This document shows, piece after piece, positions 1 to 10,845 of a stretch of DNA of 64,000 bases (position 1 is its first letter; each line of letters starts with the position of its first letter). Below the pieces are notes generated by a model. The model had not been told where the DNA came from and ran no database searches. It saw only the letters and a list, made by a program, of their open reading frames with translations. Made by a program: the position numbers and the translations under genes. Origin of the DNA: Epiperipatus broadwayi (taxonomy: Eukaryota > Onychophora > Udeonychophora > Euonychophora > Peripatidae); the NCBI GenBank assembly GCA_028023455.1, contig JAQFVV010012476.1, positions 4,784,094 through 4,848,093 on the forward strand. The letters are read 5' to 3'.

Positions 1-654
1 TACCTCTTCATTCTTATCAAATCTTATATCTATATTATCCATTCTATCTTCCACTTCTTTTTTAAAATTCTTTATAATTGCTTTAATAGAACTAATCTCC
101 TCTTTCATTTCTTCTTTTAAAGACTTATTCTCCTCTTTCATTTCTTTTATTTCTTCTTTTAAAGACTTATTCTCCTCTTTCATTTCTGCTTTTATTTCTT
201 CTTTTAAAGACTTATTCTCCTCTTTCATTTCTGCTTTTATTTCTTCTTTTAAAGACTTATTCTCCTCTTTCATAGTATCAAATTTCATATTCATATTTAT
301 ATTCATATCTTTCATTTCTTCTTTTAAAGAATCAAACCTAACACTATTTTTATAACTCTCCTCTTTCATTTCTTTCATTGAACTTATAAAACTTTGACTC
401 AATAATTCTATATGTTTCATAACATTAGCTATTGAAAAATTATCTACTCCTTTCTTAGTTTTTACTAATTCTTTGTCTGCTGTTTTAAAAATTATCTCTT
501 CTTCCTCCTCTATTTCACTATCCATACTCTGAGTATTTTCCACTACTGTTTCTGATTTTGCTAATTGCTCTATTTCTTTGCTCTCCACACAACTATTATC
601 TTCAACAACAAAATTGGACATTTCAACTTCTAGATCTTTATCCCAATTACTCAT
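1..654 (-). CDS. Gag N-terminal part, family A LTR element (runs off window)
   Basis: An uninterrupted minus-strand frame of 218 codons starts at the ATG at 654-652 and is still open at base 1, so the protein continues outside the window. The first ~75 residues are acidic, including a run of five Glu. From about residue 105 the protein is a Lys/Glu-rich coiled coil with four tandem copies of a 14-15 residue unit built on MKEENKSLKEE. Bases 1-139 match 8361-8500 except for one T in a homopolymer, and that second copy leads into a capsid-like Gag domain (6808-8025); this is the basis for calling it Gag. It lies downstream of a primer binding site at 1421-1436 with an untranslated leader of about 770 bp. 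The start is the first ATG of the frame. No function beyond virus-like particle assembly is inferred. Confidence 0.75.
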   Translation of the reverse strand, partial: MSNWDKDLEVEMSNFVVEDNSCVESKEIEQLAKSETVVENTQSMDSEIEEEEEIIFKTADKELVKTKKGVDNFSIANVMKHIELLSQSFISSMKEMKEESYKNSVRFDSLKEEMKDMNINMNMKFDTMKEENKSLKEEIKAEMKEENKSLKEEIKAEMKEENKSLKEEIKEMKEENKSLKEEMKEEISSIKAIIKNFKKEVEDRMDNIDIRFDKNEEV

Positions 655-1304
655 TTTTATTTTTCAAATTTCAATTCTATTATTACGCAGTATTTATTAC
701 CAATATTTTTCAAAATAATTCCCCATCAACCTTCCCATCTCCACTCAATTCACTTCTACAATTAATCATAAAATAATATCCTTAAAAACTCTACACTATT
801 TATTTTTAAATAATTATAACTTCAAATAACAAAATTGTGTCATATCATTTATTTTCACACCCATGATCCACAGACAATTTGCACATAATATATGATATGA
901 GATATACATTTTAAATATTTTAAGAATTGATATGGTCATATCACAAAATAGTTGTTTGCCACACTTCCATAGTTTACATATTTATTTACTTATTAACTTA
1001 AAATCAACATAGTATTTAATTTTAAATAATCATATTATAGATACCAAATGAAAATATAATAACTTTACTAATAAGATCTTTATTCTATTTTATAATCAAC
1101 ATCTAATCAATTATAAATATTATTATAAAATACTAATTATTTATATTTAATAAATATACTAATCACTAACTCCTAAATTATACATTTTAACATATACTAT
1201 TTTTATTAATAAATTTATATTTATCACTCTATTCTCCTAACATATACTATCCCTAAAATTATGTATCCTAATTCTTAATTAAATATCTAGGCCTAAAACG
1301 CTAA
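655..1304 (-). other. Untranslated leader between primer site and gag, family A
   Basis: Very AT-rich sequence with no coding signal on either strand, lying between the primer binding region and the gag start. By position it is the internal 5' untranslated leader of the element. Confidence 0.5.
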
Positions 1305-1450
1305 GCACCAAAATCCATCTTTTCCAACCTTCGGGTTGATAAAATTATAATCCCAACATATCGGCCCTTCACGTTGCCGGCGCCAAAATCCTTCTTTTCC
1401 ACCCATCGGGCCAATAGCCGACCACGTTGCGTGCCAAAATCCTTCTTACC
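1305..1450 (-). repeat. Three tandem degenerate copies of the primer-site region
   Basis: Read on the minus strand, a segment beginning GGATTTTGG and followed by GCNC..CAACGTG-like sequence occurs three times, at roughly 1428-1446, 1380-1397 and 1307-1320, spaced about 50-75 bp. The most upstream copy (1421-1436) is closest to a tRNA-Lys type primer binding site. The short GC-rich block stands out in a very AT-rich neighbourhood. Reverse-transcription slippage at the primer site or local tandem duplication could explain it. Confidence 0.55.
1421..1436 (-). promoter_or_regulatory. Primer binding site, tRNA-Lys-like, family A
   Basis: The minus strand reads TGGCACGCAACGTGGT, close to the Lys1,2-tRNA-type primer site TGGCGCCCAACGTGGGGC. 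The plus-strand copy of the same LTR is followed by the better match TGGCGCCCAACGTGG at 15661, which fixes this as the LTR/internal boundary. Confidence 0.65.
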
Positions 1451-4400
1451 CTTTGTACCCTTACTTCTCGATGTATAATATAGTTTGAAATACAACTAGC
1501 TCAATTGAATTATTATGCTTAATTAAAAATTTGCATATCTATTTTTAATTACTTTTATATTATCATATTCTAATTAAATTTATTATTAATTATCAAAATC
1601 AATATATTTCTATAGTATGTACTAATTAAATAAGTATTCATTAAAATCATGAGACTATGAAGTAAAGTTACAAAGCAATAAGTAGATTTACATTGAGTCA
1701 ATATCTTCCAAGACACTGTCTCAATGGCATAAGAATACTATTACCTCCTTACTATCCTATTACTACATCTACAACATTCTTATGGCTTTGAAATAAAATA
1801 AATTATCTTTAAATGTAATAAAATAAATATAATTTTTAAAATATAATTAAATAATCTCAGGTTCTTCTAATTATCTTAAAGTAATGATAATTCATGTAAA
1901 TAAGTATGATAAGGGATTTTATATCAAACCTAAATACACCTAACTTATTCTAATAATAATAATACTCACTACTAGTCTTAAGGTATAACTTAATCCTATC
2001 TATTTCTGTTATATTATTAAGTATTCAATAAATAAATAATCATATGTATATCTTTTATTTTTATATGGTATCTTAATTTCGGAATAGATTAAAATCTTGC
2101 AACTTAATAATCCGTGGCAATAAATAATATTGTATTCTTATATTATGCCTTATAATTACTCTATGACCATTGTAATATTATATGTTAATATCAATCAATT
2201 CTTATAAAATGATATCAAGAAAATATTGTGTTTATTTCTAAATAATAATATTAATAAATTCACATTGTGCAAATATTATGTTTCTTCAAATTATCTGCTG
2301 TCAAATGCTGTGGTGTAAAATAATGAACTCGACACACTTTTAAAACAAATTAAACAAGTTTATTTACATTAACTTCAACTAAAAATTTATTTACAATATT
2401 TACAGTTCAAAATTAGAAAACAAAGAAAATAAAATAAGAAAATAATAATACAAAATGTTTACACTGTTATTAACTTATACTCTCAAGAAATAATTTACAT
2501 TCTTTTAAAATGCTATACTAATAACATTGAAGTATGTTTTCGAACTTACACTTTAAATACATATCAGTAAGCTTCAATTATTACAAATAAATTTATGTAA
2601 ATACTGTTTATGTAGCATATGTAAACAATAAAACTTTAATAATTAAATTGCTACATCAATTAAGTATTAATGTTATTCATTTCATAATGTAATAGTATGT
2701 GTTCACTTTACTATTAGTATTACTTTAATATCATACATGTATAAACTAATGTATCTTTATAATGTAATAACAAATAACTGATTATAATTTATATTTCATT
2801 TAATGCAATTCATGCTACATGTTTTATCAAATATGCATTACATATATGTACTGTTAAATAATAATATTAAAATTATTCATTAATTTCAAATTCATAAAGT
2901 ATTATGTTAGATAAATTCTATGATTCTTTTTTTATGTGAAATTATTACTTTACTTTATGTGTTATTCTACTCTTTTTTAATAACTTTCTTTCTACAAAAT
3001 ATCCTCTAAAACTTATTGAAACTTTCCGGAAAAACAATCATCAACTTTAAATAAATACTAATTATCCAAAACTATTTACACTTCCTCATCTATATTTGGT
3101 AAATCTTCAATCCAACATAAACTTCTACATAAAACTTAACTTAATTTATCCAATAAAACAAAAATAAAATATAGACTTTTAAAATCTCTTCCTAACTTGC
3201 AATAAAAAAAAAATAATTACTTATAAATAATAAATATAATTCTAATACTATAACATAAACAAAATATTAACATTTATTTACGAAAGAATCATATAATTAT
3301 TTCTAAGCTTCTTATGTAATGTTGCATCGTATTTATTTCATAAATTCAAATTATGCATATTTAAATAAAACTGTCACTGCCAATATAATGTGTGTATTTT
3401 TAAAATAATCATACATTCATTCAAAATAACATAATATTTGGTTGATCTAAAGAAAACATATTAAATACATCAAAATTATTATTATTATACAAATTTTACC
3501 ATAGATAATGAATTAATGTCCAGTCCATCTTCCAATATTCTTCGGAATTACAGCTTCATAAAATAATTCACATTTATACCCACGATCATACTTTAAAATA
3601 TTCTGTGTTATATTAATTATAAAATAAACTCATGCAATTAATCATTATATTATTTTTTAGTTATTATTTAAAGATATGTACCTATCTTATTTTAATAAAT
3701 TAATAATATTTAATTTTTATATTAGATAAATAAAACAGAGTTCATATTACGTGACTCCAGCGATGTTTCCTTTTCACCATAAAGTTCTTTAATCTGAGGC
3801 ACACATTCACTAGAACACCATTTCCTGTTTCCGGTCCAACACGTGTTTTTTTAAAAGTTTATGAAAAACGAAAACGTTCTTTTAAAACCAAAATAAAAGT
3901 TAATCAGTTCTTTTATAAAAAATATAATAAAATTAAAATAGTTTATCTGATCCGGATGCAGTTCTTTAAAGAATATTATTTAAAAGTTATTATTCTTGAA
4001 TTAGTTTATAATTTATGAAAAATTATCATTTAATTATTTTAAATTAACTGGGACGTCCACATATTTCTTGCACATTTCTTAACAAAAAAAAAAATAATCC
4101 AGGTAAGAATAATCTTCTTTATCTATAAACGACCCGCGTTTAAATTATTTCAATATAATAATTTTATTATATTAAGATTTTTAGCTAATTATATTTCAAT
4201 TGACTTGCCTTTAAAATTATCAACATTCAGTCTTTTAAACATAAAGACTTAACAAGGCCAGCATTCAAAGCTACTTTCATTTCTAATATCTTTACTTAAA
4301 ATATATATTCAAATTTATAGCTTGCAAAAATACTTTCTTCATAAAGAAGTATTTTATTCTTTAAAGTATTTATTTTCTAATAATCAATAATAATTAGCTT

Positions 4401-6540
4401 TTAAAATTATATATTGTCCAAAATACTACTTTTCTCCATCTCGTAACCTTCCAAACTAATCCAGCGTTTGTCATATCTCTAGTATAAAGTTTCCGATATA
4501 TTTTCACTATATATGATGTTCCCATGACCATTTGCTTGTAAATTGAGCTTAATATAGAGACGATTGATAGGGAAAATTAAATTAACACTGCAGGTCTATC
4601 ATTTAAAACTTTTATAAATTATTTACAATGACACTCTTATAATTTTAAAAAAAATGATTTTAGAGCGTCTATAAATTTACTTAGCTATTTTTTTTTTAAT
4701 AGCACAATTAACTTGAAAAATCAATCACGAAGTCCTCTCCTAACAATTGAACTGAGCTTTTATACCGGAAGAAACTTCCCATTTGATTGGTAGATTAAAC
4801 AATCAACTTTGCTGGCTTATTTACATATTTACCAACAACACAAAATTAAAAATAAATAATGACTTATTTAATATTTAATAATTATTACATTATTACATTT
4901 TAAAATAATCCTTATCGTTTATTTAAATCCACTAAATATTTTTTAAAATATTCTTATTTACTTGATTTTAATTTTAACTTTTATAAGATTATTTTTAAAT
5001 AAACTAAGTATTTTTTTATACGTCATATTTTTAAAGCAATACTTTTAAAATCAGATTTAATATTCTACATTGATTTATCTTTATTTTATCTCGTGATAAC
5101 TCACGTATTATTTATAAATTTATAACATGATTTTTTAAAATAGTTCTGCAACTTTACTAAACAACTTCCACGCATGTGTGTGTATATCTAATTAACATCT
5201 GTTTTCTACAATACAAGAAACGCTTATCATAGTCTAAAAATAAACTAACAATTGCATTTTTTAAAATAAATATTTTTAAAATAAATAAGATATTATAATA
5301 GATTTTAAAATAATAATTCGATATTATTAAAGTCAAATATTAATCTTCTATTTAAGTACTTACAATAATTAAAATATTTATATTCTCTTATAATATTATG
5401 CATTTAATTTTAACTTGTCTTTTAAACACTTTTAGTTTTAAATACCTACTTATTAAATATATTAATGCAGTATTGATTATGGCCATTTTTCCCAGTTATA
5501 TATTATAATCATCATCATTTAAAATGTCTCTCTCAATATCAGCACAATTTCACATATCAAATATTCATAGATTGCTTTAATTAAACCTTTTGAAATATTA
5601 CCATAAGCAAAATTAACATCACATATTCAAATATATCTTAAATTTAAAATTTTTAATAGATTAGCACAAAAATTAGATGGTGACCCATACAAAAGGGCAC
5701 ATATTCCCCTCCTTCGGATAAAATTTTAAATTTAACATCCATCTTCATCTTCTTTAATCCACATTTATCACTTTTATCTTTCTTATCATTAATCTCATAA
5801 TAAATTACTTGAACATAACATTTTATAAAGCATTGAAACATCATCTTAAATTTCAATTAGAAAACACTTTTAAATAAACTACAATGACTTTCTTTTACTT
5901 TATAAATTAAGTTTCACTTTTCTTTACTCATCTCTTAACTAGGTTACTTTTATTTCCCTAATATTTCTATAAACATTAAATATTTAAACTCTTTTAAATA
6001 CACTTTTTAAATAAAATACTGTAAATACATATTCCTATAGTTAATACTATATTTTAAACTACTTTATGTATTTTACTTCTAAACTTATTGCTAGTTTCAT
6101 CAGCAATTTTATAGATTATTGTTTAATAAATCTATATACTTCTCCTTTTAAAAGATTAACTTGATCCCTTAAGATTGATCAATTTCATGATCACTACTAT
6201 AATATAAATTAATCTTTCATAAGATCTACTTACATATACTTTAAATATATGAGTCTTTATACTTTATATCTTTATTACTCAACTTTTACTTAAACATATT
6301 TACTTTAATAGCTAATTCCACATTTTATTTTAGTCATTCTGACCAAAATTTATTTCCCCCAAAATTATTATTTATTAACTCAATAAATAATATCTTATTA
6401 TACATATTTTGTAAACTTCTTCAATTAAATCTTTATCTATTCTGCTAACTCATCATATATAATAAATTATTTCCTTATGTAAAGCACTATATTTAAACAT
6501 TACATTAAAATCTTTATTCACAATACATTCTTAAAATTGT
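1437..6540 (-). mobile_element. Very long LTR (about 5 kb) of family A Ty3/Gypsy-like element
   Basis: The right-hand end is bounded by an integrase tail (6544-6658) and the left by a primer binding site (1421-1436), as expected for one LTR read on the minus strand. Homology to the plus-strand copy at 10843-15660 is recognisable throughout: the stretch around 1690-1745 matches 15371-15430, 2290-2400 matches 14650-14780, 3430-3600 matches 12960-13110, and 5690-5710 matches 10843-10870. The match shows many substitutions and indels, so the copies are old. No significant ORF is present; the small frame at 5653-5856 is not supported. The exact 5' edge near 6530 is uncertain because no clean terminal TG or polypurine tract is seen. 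Confidence 0.65.
4758..4790 (-). promoter_or_regulatory. CCAAT and TATA boxes inside the family A LTR
   Basis: The minus strand carries CCAAT (4790-4786) followed 21-22 bp later by TATAAAA (4764-4758). The plus-strand LTR copy has CCAAT (11796-11800) and TATAAAT (11823-11829) with the same spacing in the same relative place. Conservation between old, diverged copies supports a real LTR promoter. Confidence 0.55.
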
Positions 6541-6543
6541 AAC

Positions 6544-6658
6544 TCACACTTCAGAAGGAAAGGGAATTAAACTCCTTGCATTATAAGTTCCTTTTTCCCC
6601 ATCTGGTGTGGTTAACATAAATGCATTCTCCCCTACTTTGAAGGTTGCAAACATAGAA
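6544..6658 (-). pseudogene. Integrase C-terminal tail, family A (pol remnant)
   Basis: The minus-strand frame ends in VGENAFMLTTPDGEKGTYNA, then RSL and a TGA stop at 6546-6544. It aligns with the tail of the GPY/F-type integrase C-terminus of element B (60272-60430), which ends in GKGTFNARAL: both share NAF and GT[YF]NAR. Only this last piece of pol is present. Gag ends 150 bp upstream, so protease, reverse transcriptase, RNase H and the integrase core are all missing. The assignment rests on the pairwise resemblance and the position just inside the LTR. Confidence 0.5.
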
Positions 6659-6807
6659 ATATCTTATGTTTGTTTTACAAAAAAAAATACTAATATAATA
6701 TAATACCATAATACATTATCAAATACACATCTTCTTTAAGAATTTATTTGTCTTAATTATTAAATATCTTCCTCTCTAAATCTAAACTTTAATTTTCTCT
6801 CTCCTTT

Positions 6808-8025
6808 CTAATTTAACTTTTTATTACTAGTTTTACTAGCTGGTCTCTTAAGAATTGTGGTCACACCACTAGTAGAAGGCTGATTATGCGAATCATCACT
6901 TCTATCCCTATTTGTATCATATTTTACAGATTTCTTAAAATATGGAGACATTTTATCTCTGCCTTTGTACTCAAATCTTTTCTTAAAACCTCCAAAAGAT
7001 CTCACCCCAGTATTAACACTAATACTTGACAATGGATAATTATTCCGATCCTTATTTACCCTAAACCTATTATCCATCGATAACTCCGCTACTTCCAGTG
7101 CGTCCAAAATTTCAGAGACTTCTTCAATTGTCCCACGGTCAGCAACGATTAACAATTGTTCCACACTTTTAGGTAGGTTGTGCCTAACTATCCGGACAAT
7201 CTGTCCTTCCGATAATGGACAAGCAGTCAACATCTTCAGACGCACAGCTTGATTCCTGAAAAAGCTGGTGTAGCTGCCTTTGCTAACATGGTACTTCTCT
7301 TGGGTAATTTGATACCGAATACAATCTTGTTTGTCGGAGTTCCAAAAGCTCCCAACAATAAAACATTTGAAGTCACCATAAGTCATTGGCTTCTCAAATA
7401 GGGATTGCCACCAATCTTTAGCAACTCCATATAAATGATTGCTACACACGGCCACTTTTTCTTTTTCAGATAAAGAACATATTGAAAACAATTCATCCAA
7501 ATTGTTTAAAAACTCAGAGGGATTTTCCATGTATTCCCCTTTAAATGGTTTCACTTTCATAAACCTTAGGGTTATTGAATTATTCGCACTTCCCTCATGA
7601 CTAATCACTTCTCTAGTTGGTCTATTGTCAATTTCCTTCACAATAGTATTTCCTGACTGATTATTATTATCACTACCTTGCTTAACTAATTCTACATTAT
7701 TTATTTGTGAAGAATCAATATAATCCATATATGCCTTACTACTTATTTTCCCTTTAAATACCTCTGCTTTTGCATTACTTATACTTTTCATTTCTATCTG
7801 ATCATATACTTGCTGAAATTTCCCTTCTAAGTCCATTTGCTCAAGCACTTGCTTTACATATCCTTTTTGCTCTTTTCTAAACTCATCTAAACTCTTGTCT
7901 AAAATTTCTTTATACTTGTCCTTATTCTGTTCTATCATACCTACGTGATCCTTTATATCCTTTGAATACGCTTTATATTCTCTCCTACTTCGATCTGTAT
8001 TTATTTTCATCGACTCTTTTGACAT
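6808..8025 (-). CDS. Gag, capsid-like region, family A (second copy)
   Basis: A 405-residue frame. The first ~120 residues are charged and helical. From about residue 160 there is a retrotransposon Gag (capsid) domain with the signature DWW (about residue 205), then FIVGSFW, then ITQEKY, then a helical segment containing IVRHNLP. The Gag of element B has the same order (DWW, RCFW, ITREKY, IIRHNMP). The tail is basic (KKRFEYKGR, ILKRPASK) and could bind nucleic acid, but no CCHC zinc knuckle is visible. The apparent start Met is probably not the true start: upstream coding continues in other frames (8040-8500), so this copy is broken by at least one frameshift around 8020-8090. Gag would form the particle; no protease or polymerase accompanies it. 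Confidence 0.75.
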   Translation of the reverse strand: MSKESMKINTDRSRREYKAYSKDIKDHVGMIEQNKDKYKEILDKSLDEFRKEQKGYVKQVLEQMDLEGKFQQVYDQIEMKSISNAKAEVFKGKISSKAYMDYIDSSQINNVELVKQGSDNNNQSGNTIVKEIDNRPTREVISHEGSANNSITLRFMKVKPFKGEYMENPSEFLNNLDELFSICSLSEKEKVAVCSNHLYGVAKDWWQSLFEKPMTYGDFKCFIVGSFWNSDKQDCIRYQITQEKYHVSKGSYTSFFRNQAVRLKMLTACPLSEGQIVRIVRHNLPKSVEQLLIVADRGTIEEVSEILDALEVAELSMDNRFRVNKDRNNYPLSSISVNTGVRSFGGFKKRFEYKGRDKMSPYFKKSVKYDTNRDRSDDSHNQPSTSGVTTILKRPASKTSNKKLN

Positions 8026-8039
8026 CTAAACCCTTAAAT

Positions 8040-8500
8040 TTATCTACTAACTCCTTCTCTATTTCCTCTTTTATGTTCCCCTTTGTTCTGAATTATGGCA
8101 CTCTTAACATTTTTAATATATTCATTAATATTAATTACTTGGTTCTTAACTTCACCAATCTCACTATTAACTTTTAATTTGTAGTCATTAATTTTTAAAG
8201 TTAAATTATTATTATTATTAACTCTACATTGATCAATAGATTCTGCTATTTGATCTTTTAGACTTTTAATTGTGCTTTCTGAAAATTCATGAAGTTTACT
8301 TTCTAAAAATTCTTGATTTTTATCCTCAATTTTTAGTATTTCTAATTTTAAAGACTCCACTACCTCTTCATTCTTATCAAATCTTATATCTATATTATCC
8401 ATTCTATCTTCCACTTCTTTTTTTAAAATTCTTTATAATTGCTTTAATAGAACTAATCTCCTCTTTCATTTCTTCTTTTAAAGACTTATTCTCCTCTTTC
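8040..8500 (-). pseudogene. Gag coiled-coil region, family A second copy, frameshifted and cut by gap
   Basis: The minus-strand frame from 8414 to 8040 starts MEDRMDNIDIRFDKNEE and continues as a Lys/Glu/Asn-rich coiled coil ending at a stop 15 bp before the next Gag frame. Bases 8361-8500 repeat bases 1-139 with a single extra T in the run near 8423; this T shifts the frame relative to the first copy, so upstream coding (toward 8500) is in a different frame. The sequence stops at an N gap exactly where the 45-bp coiled-coil repeats begin. Confidence 0.65.
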
Positions 8501-9000
8501 NNNNNNNNNNNNNNNNNNNNNNNNNNNNNNNNNNNNNNNNNNNNNNNNNNNNNNNNNNNNNNNNNNNNNNNNNNNNNNNNNNNNNNNNNNNNNNNNNNNN
8601 NNNNNNNNNNNNNNNNNNNNNNNNNNNNNNNNNNNNNNNNNNNNNNNNNNNNNNNNNNNNNNNNNNNNNNNNNNNNNNNNNNNNNNNNNNNNNNNNNNNN
8701 NNNNNNNNNNNNNNNNNNNNNNNNNNNNNNNNNNNNNNNNNNNNNNNNNNNNNNNNNNNNNNNNNNNNNNNNNNNNNNNNNNNNNNNNNNNNNNNNNNNN
8801 NNNNNNNNNNNNNNNNNNNNNNNNNNNNNNNNNNNNNNNNNNNNNNNNNNNNNNNNNNNNNNNNNNNNNNNNNNNNNNNNNNNNNNNNNNNNNNNNNNNN
8901 NNNNNNNNNNNNNNNNNNNNNNNNNNNNNNNNNNNNNNNNNNNNNNNNNNNNNNNNNNNNNNNNNNNNNNNNNNNNNNNNNNNNNNNNNNNNNNNNNNNN
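8501..9000. other. Assembly gap (exactly 500 N)
   Basis: A run of N of round length, typical of a scaffold gap of unknown true size. It falls inside the repetitive Gag coiled coil, so the order and copy number of family A pieces on either side are not reliable. Confidence 0.99.
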
Positions 9001-9119
9001 ATATTAAGATTTTAATAACTACTGCAATAAATTTAAAATGTAAACTAACTTATATGTGCATTAGGTCAGATATGTACTCATACATTATATATATATATAT
9101 GTTATCATTTTAAACCACT

Positions 9120-9790
9120 ATAGATCTATAGCACAATAAAGGTCTCTAAATTCAATCTTGTTTTTTCTGATCATTTTACTCCACCTTCTTCAACAAACTT
9201 CCTTATTTTATCCATCTATCTCGCACGTGGTCTCTTTCTAAGTCTTTCAATCTCTTTGAAACAAGTTTTAAAGATTTACCTATTATTATCCCTTCAAGAA
9301 ATATACCCAACTCAATTCCATTTTAATCTCTTAATTCTTTCAATGACGTCATATATATATGCTTGTTTCCTCACCCATAACATTTTATTTTCGATTTCTT
9401 TTTGTTATTCTTAACATTCATATTTTCATATTTCGTTTAATGAGCTGAAGTCTCTGTATCATTCTTCTGTTAAGTGTCCAAGTTTCAGATCCATAAGTTA
9501 GAACTATCAAAACACATATATATATATATATATATATATTAAAACTGCTTTTGAAAACATGGGCATATTTCCTTTTTAATATTAATTTATTTCTATCAAA
9601 AGCACACCATTCAAATTAATTTTATCCATTATATTTCCATCTGTAATAATAATATGACTAAGGCATTTACAGATATTAATTTTTTTTTAAATTCATGATT
9701 ATAAATCATTATTTTTTTCTGAGATGTCCATGGTCTTTTTAATATTTATTTTTAGTTTTACTTACGTTTACAATCTAACAAAATGCTCTT
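9120..9790 (-). pseudogene. RTE-like non-LTR retrotransposon 3' fragment
   Basis: Sequence parallels 51560-52240 on the same strand: both contain the blocks around CACATGTGGTCTCTTT / CACGTGGTCTCTTTC, the GTTAAGTGTCCAAG...GATCCATAAG segment, and the TTTATCCATTATATTTCCATC segment. In the better copy this is the coding region just downstream of a FADD-type reverse transcriptase. Here it is full of stops, with an AT microsatellite at 9512-9539. No intact domain remains. Confidence 0.6.
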
Positions 9791-9973
9791 GCTAGGAAAA
9801 CATCAACCATCTGAAAAAAAGTTCAAGTTGCACTTATATTTGAACCAGGTCATGGACATAAATAAAATACAGTAGGTTATCTCTACATCATTTTTTTAGT
9901 ATAGAATATGCATCACAAATCTACATGATTTGATTGGCTGCAGATTATTTATCAAGTGTTTTAATCCATTTAC

Positions 9974-9977
<4 letters not shown>

Positions 9978-10048
<71 letters not shown>
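9978..10048. repeat. (AT)n microsatellite
   Basis: About 70 bp of alternating AT with one interruption, directly next to the foldback element at 10052. Confidence 0.95.
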
Positions 10049-10051
10049 GTT

Positions 10052-10232
10052 ATATAGATAGAGCTAGCAAATAAGCTCTTAACAAGCTTTGCAGAATATC
10101 CCTAATCCCAGACTGGTTTCTGTTATTCATTTCTTCAGTGAGGTGATAGGATATTCAAGCATTAGATTCTGCAAAGCTTGTTAAGAGCTTATTTGCGAGC
10201 TCTATATATAACATTTGTAATACAAGCTCATT
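10052..10232. repeat. Foldback element with decayed hammerhead motif (family Y)
   Basis: Arms of about 40 bp around AATAAGCTCTTAACAAGCTT (10070-10089) and its complement (10170-10200) enclose a ~60-bp loop. The loop on the minus strand reads CTGAAGA (10138-10132), then an 11-nt spacer, GAAAC (10120-10116), CA, GTC, TGGG. This matches the hammerhead order seen in related elements, but stem II no longer pairs. The right flank carries the family-typical block ending GTGGCATATGACTTGATTT. Confidence 0.6.
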
Positions 10233-10810
10233 AAACTAGGTCATGTGGCATATGACTTGATTTATTTGTAACTATATATATATATATATGTTTTGAAATC
10301 ATGTCTTTCTATTCTTTTAAATGATTAATAATGTGGACACAATTTATCCCACCTATTAAGAGATAAGAATAAACTGCTGACTGTACTCCTAAATTTTCAA
10401 ATTAAATTGAATGCCATGATGTTTTTTTTAAAAATAGAGATCAAGATGTTATGTTTGATAAGTTTATTTTTAGTTTCTGATGATATTCATATGACAAAAA
10501 TATATGTTTAACAGGGATTGCTTGATTTTCTTTTAATCCCATATTGCCGGTTACAAGATTATGGAATATTTCCTCTAATTTTTTCACATGTTTTTGGTCT
10601 TATATTTTAGGAATCTGTGATGGAAGAGAAGTTTGAAATATATTCAAATATATAAAATTAAATACTGCCTAAAAATATGCCAGTAATAATAAATAAAATA
10701 GAAATCATATAACATTAAAATACTAGCTATGAAAACAAATTTATTCTAAAATTTTCTCATTACAATCTATTAACAAATAGATCTTTAAGTGGAAACCAAA
10801 TAGATGCAAC

Positions 10811-10811
<1 letters not shown>

Positions 10812-10842
<31 letters not shown>
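10812..10842. repeat. (AT)n at the truncated end of the plus-strand family A LTR
   Basis: Alternating AT tract. Similarity to the minus-strand LTR begins right after it at 10843. Confidence 0.9.

Positions 10843-10845
<3 letters not shown>

Noticed and set aside
5653-5856. 67-codon minus-strand frame in the family A LTR
   Set aside because: Not preserved in the plus-strand LTR copy; no domain.
8270-9007. 245-codon plus-strand frame
   Set aside because: Mostly N; antisense to Gag before the gap.
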